A DNA stretch of 64,000 nucleotides from Telopea speciosissima. Its lineage: Eukaryota; Streptophyta; Magnoliopsida; Proteales; Proteaceae. The stretch covers positions 15,077,568 through 15,141,567 of the forward strand of contig NC_057925.1 in NCBI RefSeq assembly GCF_018873765.1, written 5' to 3'. Under the pieces are notes generated by a model. That model saw only the letters and a program-made list of their open reading frames with translations, ran no database searches and was not told the origin of the DNA. Below are positions 54,115-64,000 of this stretch, piece after piece (positions within the stretch are counted from its first letter, which is position 1; the number at the start of each line of letters is the position of its first letter). The position numbers and the translations under genes are program-made.

Positions 54115-55867
54115 TTATTATTATTATGATTAGGGGAAGGTGAATGCACACGGGAGATTTCCCATCAACTCCATCAAATGAGGGGTCTGAGGGCTTTTAA
54201 GTCATTTTATATTGGCATTTATACCTATCTAACTACATTTAATGCAAATCGTGTACATGCATGACCATGCACGAAAACTTTAGCCTTATTATGATTATTA
54301 TTATTATATAGCTCACCATATTTCATAGCAATACATGGTGAGAGTAGACAAGCTTGTCTCAACAGTCAACTCGCTTTTGCAATATAGTAGGATGATGTGG
54401 CAACTTCGACCATTAGATATACGAGGAATGTCTAGATAGGCTATGTATCAAATTTCATACTCATATTCAATCATATTTCCTCCATTTTTAACTTACGTAT
54501 TATCCCTTTAGTGTTGAATTTATTTTCACAATATGTTTGGACTAAAATTTGCTACATGAGTAAGGGATCTACCTTTCCATAATATGTTAACCTATATATG
54601 ATCATACCAGGTAGCAAAAAAGGGTGTACTATGTAGAGTAGGCTTTCTAAACAGCTAGATGACAACAAAATCAGGGTGAGCTATGTATAGAGAGTGTGCC
54701 AAAATCACTTTGGGGAAAATATTTTTTGATTATGCAACACAAAAAGGTTAAATGACTTTATCTTCTAAGCAGTAAAAGGATGTTTTATAAATTATAACTC
54801 ACTCTTATGCTTCCACCATTTTGATGATTAAGTTCAACATTGATTAAACCTAAAGCATTATCATTATAGGTATCAAGTAAGTTTTATGACTTTCACAATC
54901 TTTTAAGCCTACATGTTAATTGCATTACATAATGGTTTGGTTAAGCCCTATTGATTAAAGCCAATAATCGAAATCTAATATTACAGAACCAAGATTCGTT
55001 TTATTGAGAATTATTTATTATTTATTATTAATTATTATATGGCTGCTTTTGAAAATCAGACCCTTCGTCAATAGGGGATGGGTTTTGATATTTTAAAGGG
55101 TAGTTTATCCTCATCCAAGGGTTTCAAGTACGCCTGTACACCATCCATGGCCGTACATGAAACCTTTTGCCTTATTATATCTCAACATATTTCATGACAA
55201 TACATGGTCAGAGTAGACAAGCTTGTCTCCACAATCGGCTCAATTTTGCAACATAGTAGAATGATGTGGTAATTCTAACCATTAATATATGAGGGAAAGT
55301 CTAGATAGATTACATGTCAAATTTTAGACTCAAATTCAATCATATATCCTTCCATTAATACTTATGTATCATCTTACTAGTCTATGATCGACCCACTTTG
55401 TGATCCTAAATTTCCACACTTTGTTTGGGCTGAAACTTGCCATACAAGTAGGGGATCTACCTTTCCACAATATGTGGGCATATCTGATCATGGCAGGTGG
55501 AAAAAAAAAAAGAGTATATTATGTAGAGTAGGCTTTCTAAAGAGTTAGATGGCAACAAAATCAGGGTGAGCTATGTGTAGAGGGTGTGCCATAATCACTT
55601 TGGGGGGGGGGGGGGGGGGGGCGGGGGGAGGGAATTTGGTTATGCAACACAAAAGGGTTAAATGACTTTATCTTCTAAGAGGTAAAAGGATGTTTTATAT
55701 CCCACTCTTATGCTTCCACCATTTTGATTATTAATCCAGCATTGATTAAAGCTAAAGCATTATTATTATAGGCACTCAAGTAAGTTTTATGACTTTTACA
55801 ACCTTTACGCCTACAAGGTAGTTGCATTACATAATGGTTAGGTGAAGCCAATAATCGAAATCTCCTT

Positions 55868-55875
<8 letters not shown>
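54115..55875. repeat. Tandem AT-rich repeat, period about 0.86-0.95 kb, interrupted by the Mutator-like element
   Basis: The stretches 54312-54960 and 55175-55870 align in order: TAGACAAGCTTGTCTC, CTTTCTAAA-AG-TAGATG-CAACAAAATC (as separate short words), AATCACTTTGGGG, AAATGACTTTATCTTCTAAG and CTTCCACCATTTTGAT. The unit start (ATT-GTTTTATTGAGAATTATTTA) is at about 54994 and also at 51700, before the Mutator-like element. So the first unit was split by that insertion. No coding capacity. A G-run of 18 (about 55603) sits in the second unit. Confidence 0.78.
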
Positions 55876-55900
<25 letters not shown>

Positions 55901-57130
55901 GGGGGGGGGGGTTTGGATTTGTGGGTGTGTGATAGGGCCTTGAACATCTGCTTTGGGTAAGTTAGCATTCGACAGCACGTCACAAATTTATCAGCTCTCT
56001 GAAGGAGAGATATGCTTTTTGCTATGGTGGTGGCTGGGTGGCTGTCAATCATGGAGCGCTGACCTAAGTTTTAGGAGAGGTCGTTTGTTCGACTCTCTCT
56101 CATCAGATGCTTGATATTTTGTTATTTTCCTTTTTTCCCTTAGTAGGGATCCGCCGTCTGGTGGTGATTGGACCTAACAAAAAAAAAAGCATATATGTTG
56201 TTTGATGGCATGAATCTGTTTAGACTCGTTTGTAGGCAACCCATTATGACAACATTTCTAAGGGAAGAGTTTAAACTTTGGAGGAAAACACACTCATCAA
56301 ATGAAATAGGAAAGCAGCTTGTTGCGAATGAGTCCCTTTGTAATACTGTGGAGCCGTATAATCAAGGTCATTTAGGAGATATGTTTTTAGATATAATATG
56401 TTTATTTTGGGTGGCCATTTTGAGTTCCTCTATTTCTGGGTGCAAGGGGTTTTTTTTCCCATCAAATATATAAGGAAGAATCTTGTTGTAATAAAAATTG
56501 GTGAAAAAAATATCATATTTTTTTTTAACCCTTTTAGTATAACATAATTTTTGTTTTTGACGAAGGTAAATCCTATCATTTCATATATCTACTTGAAAAA
56601 TGTTCAACTCTTAATAATAACATAATGACGAGATACTTTCAAATTATTTTGAAAACCATCTTTTACCGTACATTAAATACCTTTTGGAATAATACAAGTG
56701 TAATAAAAAAATATTCATATTTTTTGGTAATTTATGATCTTTAAGGGATCCAAAGGTTTGCATTTATGATCTTCTGGTAAATTGTACCTCTATAGGTGTA
56801 TTTAGTCTTGATGGATCCTCTGCAACCAGTTCAGTTTTATCAAATGGCGGCCCAGTTTTAAGTAAATATTCCATACCGAACCATTGGGTTGGGCGAGCAG
56901 ATCATTTGGACCAAGACCACATGACCCAAACAGTGCCCACATGGCTTTCTGAAAGTCCTCATATATTCATTCCTTTCTTTGCACTGTAGTGAGTTACATG
57001 AATAGATTTAAAGCTAAATCTCCTGAGGTAATAGGATTTTCTTAGGATTATAGTTTGATCTCTTAGCTTTTCCTTTTTGCTTACCAATCCCTCGAAGGAA
57101 CTTCTGAATATAACATTCTTGATTCTATAT
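55876..57130. other. Intergenic with long T and G homopolymers; no gene seen
   Basis: A T-run of about 30 followed by a G-run of about 12 lies at 55868-55911. The stretch 56040-56170 has a GGTCGTTTGTTCGACTCTCT phrase and GGATCCGCCGTCTGGTGG, reminiscent of the 3' part of a short retroelement. The frame 56168-56473 has no recognisable motif. Confidence 0.35.
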
Positions 57131-57560
57131 TTTGCTGAACCTTTTTGATAAGATCCTCCATTTGTCTGGGTACAATGTCTTGTATTCCGTCGCATGGTTT
57201 ACGGGTTGATTCCGATTGGCCCACTTATGTGTTAATCTATTGTTCTGGTGGGACTTCAGTGAACTAGTGGTCCCATGTGGAGGTTCGGGGGGTGGCAGTC
57301 CCGAGGAAGAAAAATTTTTAAGGACTGGGTATTTCGGTAAAATTCCTGTATAGGGTTTCACTATAAATATGTAGCAAGAATTCTTTCTCTGTAACGGAAT
57401 TTGAGAGGTGTGAGGACAAGCGGTTGTAACCCTATTCTCCATTGATAGTGAAACAGATCTCATCTCATTGTGGACATAGGTAATTTTGCCGAACCACGTA
57501 AATCCTTGTGTTCATCGTGTAATTGTTGTTTGCAATTTCCATTCTTTTCTACATCGTATT
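57131..57560 (+). mobile_element. Ty1/copia LTR remnant, probably solo (fossil)
   Basis: Contains the LTR promoter/R region typical of copia elements: CACTATAAATATGTAGCAAG, then TTGTAACCCTATTCTCC, GTGAAACAGATCTCATCTCA and GTGGACATAGGTAATTTTGC, then CGAACCACGTAAATCC. No primer site or coding region follows and no second LTR was found, so it is a solo or truncated LTR. The exact ends are not fixed. Confidence 0.62.
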
Positions 57561-57637
57561 AGGATTCGTTTTCAACCATTTCCTGTGATGAATTAGCCAA
57601 AGCACTCACTGGTATTTTCTTTGGAGGTCAAAGAGAC

Positions 57638-58114
57638 TTACTGCACTTTTGAGTAGATGTTACTACTTCCCTTCCTCTCTCCCTCCTTCATTACATGCTC
57701 TAGAGCAACCATGCAAGGATCAAATTCTTCATTCTTGAGATTGCAGTATAGAAGTGGCAATCTCAGAAGTGAACTTGGGGATCTAGGGGAAGAACCTTTG
57801 GAGCTTTGATTGCTACACTTCCCCTTCTCAACTGATTGAAGACGCGAAGGGAGTTTCAGTGGAGGTACTTCACTGTTATGAAAGAGTTCATCTGCAAAGG
57901 CCATCATGGCAGAAGTATCTTCCCCACAGTTGTCTTTGTTCTTCATCATCTTCTTCTTCTTCTTCTGCTGCTGATTGTGCAATTGGATTCTCAAACCACC
58001 AACTAGTTCTGAATTCAAACACATCAGACTAGTTTTGAGCTCTCCTGGTTCTGATTCTGAATCAGAATGGAACATCTTTGATTTTTCAGGTATTCCAAAC
58101 ATTTTCTTCACCAT
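57638..58114 (-). CDS. Hypothetical small protein (158 codons)
   Basis: Single minus-strand frame from ATG 58114 to a stop at 57638. It contains a lysine run (QQQKKKKKMMKNK), then AMMAFADELFHNSEVPPLKL, PSRLQ and a serine-rich SSKGSSPRSPSSLLRLPLL. The ADELF-N-PLKLPSRLQ pattern is like that of small uncharacterised plant proteins (DUF1645 or membrane-associated-kinase-regulator style), but the match is weak. The biased, ordered composition suggests real coding sequence. It may be an intact short gene or the C-terminal exon of a longer one. Confidence 0.5.
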   Translation of the reverse strand: MVKKMFGIPEKSKMFHSDSESEPGELKTSLMCLNSELVGGLRIQLHNQQQKKKKKMMKNKDNCGEDTSAMMAFADELFHNSEVPPLKLPSRLQSVEKGKCSNQSSKGSSPRSPSSLLRLPLLYCNLKNEEFDPCMVALEHVMKEGERKGSSNIYSKVQ

Positions 58115-58359
58115 ACTCTCCCACTGGACTATTTTGCTCTGGAGTATTTGGAAAGCACGAAATTCTTATATCTTTGAAGATCAGTCTTCTTTTTCTTTTT
58201 TCTTTTTTTTTATGAATAATCAAAAGTAACATATTAAGGATAATAATACAATATAATTTATAATCTATCAAAGAAAAACATGAAAAAGAACATCAAGGAG
58301 AAAGCCTTATGTTGAGGTTCCAATGAGACCTATTACGACTATTTAAAGCCAATAAAGGA

Positions 58360-58470
58360 AGGATCTTTATCCCCTGCAATTCCCTGCCCGGTCTAGTTCC
58401 CCTAGTGCCCCTAACAAAGGGGAGCACAATGACCATTCCACCCCTGCACAAACACTCTGCCTGGGTCGTA
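58360..58470. mobile_element. Mutator-like MITE (family A), copy 4, one arm
   Basis: GGATCTTTATCCCCTGCAAT, then TCCCTGCCCGGTCTAGTTCC and CCTAGTGCCCCTAACAAAGG, corresponds to the outer arm and inner core of the copy at 24049 (right arm in reverse complement: GGATCTCTATCCCCTCCAGT). The second arm is missing or unrecognisable, so it is truncated. Confidence 0.58.
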
Positions 58471-58489
58471 GCAAAGACAATCCTACCCA

Positions 58490-59917
58490 CATGAGAAGTA
58501 ATTGTTTGAGCCCCTGAAGATTATCCTAACTCAATGAAGCTCTCTAGGCCAGTGCCTTATCCTTCTAGAAGAAGGGCAGATCAGAGATAAAATATGACTC
58601 CAGATTCTCTTGGAAAATCAGGATTCAAAATAAAAATGCTCCTAGTGACTAAGCAGATGGATTGGGTTTGGCAGTGGGAATATTTTGATGTTTTATTAAA
58701 CATTGTCTGTTTGATGAACAATTTTAATTTTATTGATGTGAAGGTACAATCAAACGTATTTGTAAGTTGGGGATGCGGTCTAACTTGGAAGGCTAGATTA
58801 GAGAAGATTAATGGACTTGTCATAGTAAATCTCGGGTGAGGTCAAAGGCCTTTTTTTTTTAGTGAGAGAGAGAGACAGAGCATCCACCCAAGAGAACTAG
58901 AGAAACTTTCACTAATAAAAAAAAACACTCTACACCTGTCCACCTCAAAATGTGATCTCTTTTGCTTGTGTCTAGGTTTTTCCCTAAAGAGACAATATAT
59001 AAGAAACCCGAAAAACCCTGATCCTTATACAATTATAATTTTACCCTTATATATGTAATAAACCCAAAACCCGACACAAATTTCTACAAACTCAATAATA
59101 ATTATGTGGACCATTACAGAATACAAGACATAAAACCCAATAGAGACCACGTCAAAGTCAAAACAATCTACTAGAACTCCAAAAGAATAAATAAATAGTA
59201 GAAAAAGACCCTCTCATGTCATCCAGACGCACCAAAAATAATTCACACAAATTTCAAGTATAAAATCAGAATTCAGAAGCCTAGTCTTTCATTGCAGCTC
59301 CATTGATCCCTCCTACCATATAGTTTTTATTTTCCCTCTCCTTTGTAAGCATGAATTTACTTTGAATAATATATGGCATCATGTGAACCAGGAAAGGGTG
59401 GTTCCTCAGTCTAGTACCAGTCCCAAATTTAGGGGCGATACAGAACAATAACAAGAATGTTTGCTTTGAAATAATTGAATCGTGCTCGTCGTAGCAGCTG
59501 TTTATGCCCTAATACATAATTTTTTGGAAGGAGTAATTTATTAAGAAAACAACGTAATGGTTACAAGGGGAATAAATCCATAAAACACAAACTCAATTCA
59601 TATCGAAACTCTCCCCTAAATCCTGAAACATTTTAATCCTACTCTCATCTGTACAATCCTCTTACAGCTTCATGCACAAAACATGGGGAAAAAAATATAA
59701 GGACAAAAAATACATACCGCGCATGAGAATATGCCACTCATGGCTTAAACCCTGGCTCAGGCAGGCATCAGCTCCATTCTTGACTTAAGTTATTCTCTTG
59801 TAGTGCAGACTAGAGGTTAGACCCACATGCTTTTCCATGACTTCTGATTAGACTTCTCATCAAAGGAGAATGACTAAGATAGCATAACAAATCCCCGTAC
59901 CAAGCTGGAATTTTATT
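58490..59917. other. Intergenic, and 3' flank of the CDPK-related kinase gene
   Basis: AT-rich, no exon supported. A short GA run lies at 58862-58880. The last few hundred bases should contain the 3' UTR of the minus-strand kinase gene. Confidence 0.4.
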
Positions 59918-62900
59918 TCAAGACTTCTGCAATGCTCGCGAAGACAGCCCGTGCAGAAGTCTGACAAAGCCCAAGAAACTAAGCTTTCCATCTGAATGTC
60001 TTATCCAGTCTTGGAGAACCACATGAACAGGGACTGATGGACTAAGGCCAAGTTCCTGATGAAAATAAATAATAGAGGATTGGAATTTTGATCCAACTAA
60101 GTGGTGTAAAAATGGTGTTGACAAGGATTCAGATAACAGAGAAAAACTAAAAAGCTTTCCAACTAAGTGAAACAAACTAAATCAGCATATTGACTCAAAA
60201 ATGTTAAAAAGTTTCCAGGACACCCATGTACTGTTGTCCAATTACAGGCAGCATGCACCACAGCTTGACTTCCTCGTCAAGATGAAATAATGTTTTTTTT
60301 TTTCTCCATATATATATATATATGCACTTGAAATGATAAGCATATATTTGCTTGTATTCTAAGAACAATTTGACATGATTACTAATAAAACAGATAGCAC
60401 ACACCGATACATGCAGAAACCGTGACTCACTAAACATGCACTATAGTCAAATTTAAGATCTTGAATGGAATCACTTTCCTATAAACAACTAGTTAACTAA
60501 ATTATATTATGGTAGCTATAGTAAGCAGGTTAGTTTATAAAAGATATTGCTCTCCCGACAAAGGTATTACGAAGTTCTAAAACAATAAAATTAGCAGAAG
60601 ACCACCTAAAACATTAAATAAGCGAATTTGTCGGCAGAAAAGAACATTTTCAAAGTCTTTTAAGGTTTCCTACTTTTAATTATTTTAACAAATGGTGTCA
60701 ATATCTTGACACAGTAGTTGGAACTGCAATACAAACATTGATACTCCTATATTTCTTTTTGTGCAATCTAAAAGTATTAATAGTAGCAATACAGATATAT
60801 TTATCCTATATCGTTTTGTATTCACAATCACAGTGCAGAAAAGCAACAAACACTCCCTACGTATAGACAAATGCACATGCACATGCATGCAAGCACAGAT
60901 AGAAATTAATACATACCGAGGCAAGTTCCTCAATCATGATTGGTCTATTCCCATCTTTCTCAAAATGCTCGTATGCAGAACGTGCATGTTGCTCCCAACT
61001 CTCAAGTCCTTCCAGCTGATACACACTTATGGCAGCAGCACAAAATTCTTCGAAGTTCAATTTTTTATATTGAAGAGCACTGACCTGAAAATGAATATGA
61101 AATATTCACCACTTAAGACAATTTAGGTGGGACCCCAACAGCTACAAAATAAAAAGTAAACAACTGAGAAGAGCAGGGATCACTACCATGTTAACATAAT
61201 CAATAACCCGAGAATCTTTCATGGCATCAGTAGAGTTCTTCATCAGGGCCTGGAAATCCAAGTATTGATTAGAATGACATAACTAGTGAAACAGAGAAAC
61301 AGCTAAACAATGAAATGGACCAAAAATATAGGACTTACTGTCTTAAAGTTCTGCATAGATATGAATCCGCTCTTATTTGGCCCCAACAGTGTGAATTGTT
61401 CACGGAGATAATATAGCTGAACCACTGTCAATGTCTTTGAAAGAGCCTGTCAGATGTTGTTGAACGACATCAGTATAATTTGAAGACAACACAGCACTGA
61501 AAAGGTCTGTAACAAGGTGCAAATCCCACTTCCAGGTCCTGGGTTCCAAGACTAAGGTTATGGAGCAAGTGAAGGTACCATAGAAAACTTAAAGTGTTTA
61601 TGAGTTGAAGTTCAATCTACTATCGCCGTTGAAAAACTGGAGAGAGAGGTTTGTCAGGTCAGTGCCTTATGGCTCCTCCATAGTCCAGAGTCTCCAGACC
61701 AAGTGAATACTTTTGAATCTTTAAGTTGAAGCCCAAACAGCACTTGGAAAAGTTAGGCTAAAGCACAAATCAAATCTACTCTTGGACTTTAATGGAGAGG
61801 ATGTGATAAGAGTGAGTTTCAAGAGTAGATAGAAAAATCTTACAGGCACAAAGGGTTCAACGGTTTTGGATTTGTGCAAGTACTTGACAAGTCAAAACCA
61901 AATTTTGGAACCTTGGATGCAGGACACTACAACCCCTTACTTTATTCTTATGCAGCTTTTCTTATTTCAATGGGGACCCAAATGACTTGCCTTGGTTACT
62001 ATTGTATGTATTCATTTAGTCATTGGAAACACCAATTTGGACATACAAATAAGAAGGGAACAAGTTAATAAGGCAATTTCTGTCCTTAATTTTATAGTCC
62101 AATCACAAATGCGAATCTTGAAGTTCTTAATTATCGTGCATATCTAACTTTTTAATAGAGAAGTGATCAGAAAATATTAGTAGTTAGAAAGTCTCTTCAA
62201 GAAATTCAAAATCTGATTTGGAGTTCTCCCACAATCAGGCTGTAACTGAGGAGGCCACAGCATTCACTCTACAAAGTATAAACAAGGCCACAACTATTCA
62301 CTTTATCTACATTCTCCTTATTTACAATGTGAACAACAACAAACAACAAACTCAGCCTTATCCCAAACTTAATGGGGTCAGCTACATGGATCCAAACAAA
62401 ACAGAGTAGGGGAAAACTGAGGTCTTAAAAAAAAAAAGGCACAGCCCAGCAAGTCAGGAGAAACTCAGCTAAATGGGGTCTGCTACATGGATCCTTGCCC
62501 TCCAATAGGCTCTATCTGAGGCCATACTTGGTACAAGACCTAGAGTATGCATGTCTTTCCCCAGAACTTCTCCTATGGTCATTTTAGGTAATACTGTGAA
62601 ATGGGCAGTAAATTCAGTAATCGGAAGCTGCAAAGACTGCTAGGAATCATTTAATGCTTGTACGATGACTATGAAAGCAGAACTAAAGTGAGGAATGAAT
62701 CAATCTCATATATTCTTTTACTTCCTGATACGATATGTATTATTCAGGTTGCTACTTAAATCAAATTCTTCATATTATCAACTGCTTCAATATGCACAGT
62801 TCATTTGAACCTATCAACTAATCATGCATCTGCCCTGTAAATGTATAGTCATTGTATACCTATAAACCCAACTTTAGTCTGAAAACCATGCTGTTCCAAA

Positions 62901-63870
62901 GCAAAAACCCAAATGTCAGCTAATCATTTACACAATATTTATTGCATATTGCAATATGAATACATACTTATACACACATGAAAAGAAAATGGAAGACTAG
63001 AAAAATCAAAATGGGATTGATGAGATTTCCATAAGTAAAAGGATTTAAAGAAGGAAACAGACAAATTAATGTAGCCGTAGTGAAACCATTTACACCGTTT
63101 CGTTCTTTTGCAAACAGTTTCTTTCATGGTATATTCTGTACACAATTTTTAGTTCTTTGCTTTTGGATAACCACAGACAATAATTATTCCTCATAAGCAA
63201 GAATGGCGTACCCTCAAAGCTGCTTTCCGGAGAGATGATGAACATATATAAGCTCTCACAAGCTTATACACTAAAATATCCAAAGGGATCTTTATTTCTT
63301 GACGATTGGACAGCCATGGATGACCTAACGCAGAATCAAGCAGCAAGCTTCAGAATTTCTGAATCTCGAGAATGTTTGTCAATGATTACCTAGAGTAGTT
63401 AGTTCATTAACTTACTCAGAGCCTGAGCAGCAGTAAGCCTCTTACGATAATCCTTGTTCAACAATCTCTTGACAAAATCTTTTGCATCGGATGACAAGGA
63501 AGGCCAGGGGGCTTCTTCAAAGCTGGGATCTGCCTTTAGGACAGCTCGGAAGATGCCAGATTCTGTTCTGGCCCAAAAGGGGCGGCTCCCACATAAAAGA
63601 ATATAAGCAATCACACCAATACTCCACATGTCTGCCTCAGCGCCATATGATCTATGCAGAACTTCAGGAGCTACATAATATGCACTTCCTACAATATCAT
63701 TCAACCGTTCATCTGCAGAACGACAAAGAAGTCAGATAATAACTCAAACTCAGGAGTTAGAAAGGACAAAATCTCAAATAGTAACACTAACCTGGCTTTA
63801 CAAAGTCTGATAACCCAAAATCGATGGCCTTCAGGGGAGACTCCTCATCTTTCATACTGAAAAGGAAATT
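59918..63870 (-). CDS. CRK: CDPK-related protein kinase (CRK), 3' exons; gene continues beyond the right edge
   Basis: Seven exons on the minus strand: 63870-63792, 63712-63416, 63324-63212, 61446-61339, 61249-61187, 61084-60917 and 60055-59918 (stop TGA at 59918-59920). Splice sites and phases agree. The kinase C-lobe is present: [11 protein letters not shown] (DFG), [16 protein letters not shown] (APE), [39 protein letters not shown]. Then come the junction ([20 protein letters not shown]) and degenerate EF-hand segments ([56 protein letters not shown]). The end [13 protein letters not shown] is typical of CRKs. Such kinases phosphorylate Ser/Thr substrates and are often membrane-attached by N-terminal acylation; that exon lies outside the window. 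No break seen. The paralogue is not assigned. Confidence 0.93.
61500..63205. other. Long intron of the CRK gene with SINE-like sequence at 62330-62505
   Basis: The 1.77-kb intron contains AACAACAACAAACAACAAAC, then TCAGCCTTATCCCAAACTTA and ATGGGGTCAGCTACATGGAT, a phrase found widely in plant genomes as part of a dispersed short retroelement. A second, shorter echo (AAATGGGGTCTGCTACATGG) is at 62472-62491. Nothing else in the intron was identified. Confidence 0.5.
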
Positions 63871-64000
63871 CTGAAGCAGCGAATAAAGTATCAAAATAAA
63901 GATAACAAGAAAAAGAGGGACGGTACTACAAGAGAAAAGTTTTTGAAACAATTTTCATGGAAGGAGGATGAAATATGTTGGTTTTTAGGACCACTCGGAG

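Noticed and set aside
55603-55911. G-run of 18 and adjoining T/G runs as functional quadruplex or regulatory DNA
   Set aside because: Pure homopolymers in repeat DNA are prone to sequencing and assembly error and nothing around them suggests function.
56168-56473. 101-codon plus-strand ORF as a gene
   Set aside because: No motif, AT-rich, starts inside an A-run and follows retroelement-like sequence.

Overview
This is nuclear DNA from a flowering plant. The host genes have short exons with GT-AG introns (a HIPL-type secreted protein, an O-fucosyltransferase-like protein, a CDPK-related kinase). There is a decayed coiled-coil NBS-LRR resistance gene, and plant-type repeats fill most of the rest (Tat-lineage Ty3 and Ty1/copia fossils, LINE and SINE pieces, MITEs, Mutator-like elements). 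The species cannot be told from the window. A woody eudicot or an early-diverging lineage with a moderately repeat-rich genome would fit. No prokaryotic features, CRISPR arrays or rRNA/tRNA genes were seen.

Layout. 1-1200: 3' exons of a HIPL gene (+). 1.2-10 kb: intergenic, with a copia remnant, MITEs, and an N-terminal fragment of an FLZ (FCS-like zinc finger) gene. 10.0-14.5 kb: CC-NBS-LRR pseudogene (+) with about seven breaks. 14.5-22.5 kb: a cluster of host-gene debris on the + strand (folate-biopterin transporter, ribosomal protein eL13, CDC48 D2 domain) with a SINE inside. 22.5-26.4 kb: foldback repeats, a Mutator-like MITE with a perfect 9-bp target duplication, and a 5'-truncated LINE with a perfect 27-bp target duplication. 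26.5-36.1 kb: an apparently intact O-fucosyltransferase-like gene (-), six exons, whose fourth intron (about 6.9 kb) holds an LTR-element graveyard. 36.2-38.4 kb: a segmental duplication and MITEs lying inside TA microsatellites. 38.4-50.5 kb: a nearly complete, young Tat-lineage Ty3 LTR retrotransposon on the minus strand, with extra ORFs on the opposite strand, a 33-bp minisatellite of 18 units, and GC-rich variable repeats in the LTR and in the internal region. 51.8-54.1 kb: a 2.3-kb Mutator-like element with long terminal inverted repeats and what looks like a captured host gene fragment (Pack-MULE candidate), sitting inside a roughly 0.9-kb tandem duplication. 57.1-58.1 kb: a copia LTR remnant and a small uncharacterised ORF. 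59.9-64.0 kb: the 3' seven exons of a CDPK-related kinase gene (-), running off the right edge.

The host genes do not form a pathway: they are a cell-surface/secreted protein, a Golgi-type glycosyltransferase-like protein, a signalling kinase and a dead immune receptor. The most notable material is the transposon biology: the two-strand coding layout and repeat-rich 3' region of the Tat element, the Pack-MULE candidate, the multi-gene fragment cluster, and a MITE family with four copies in the window.
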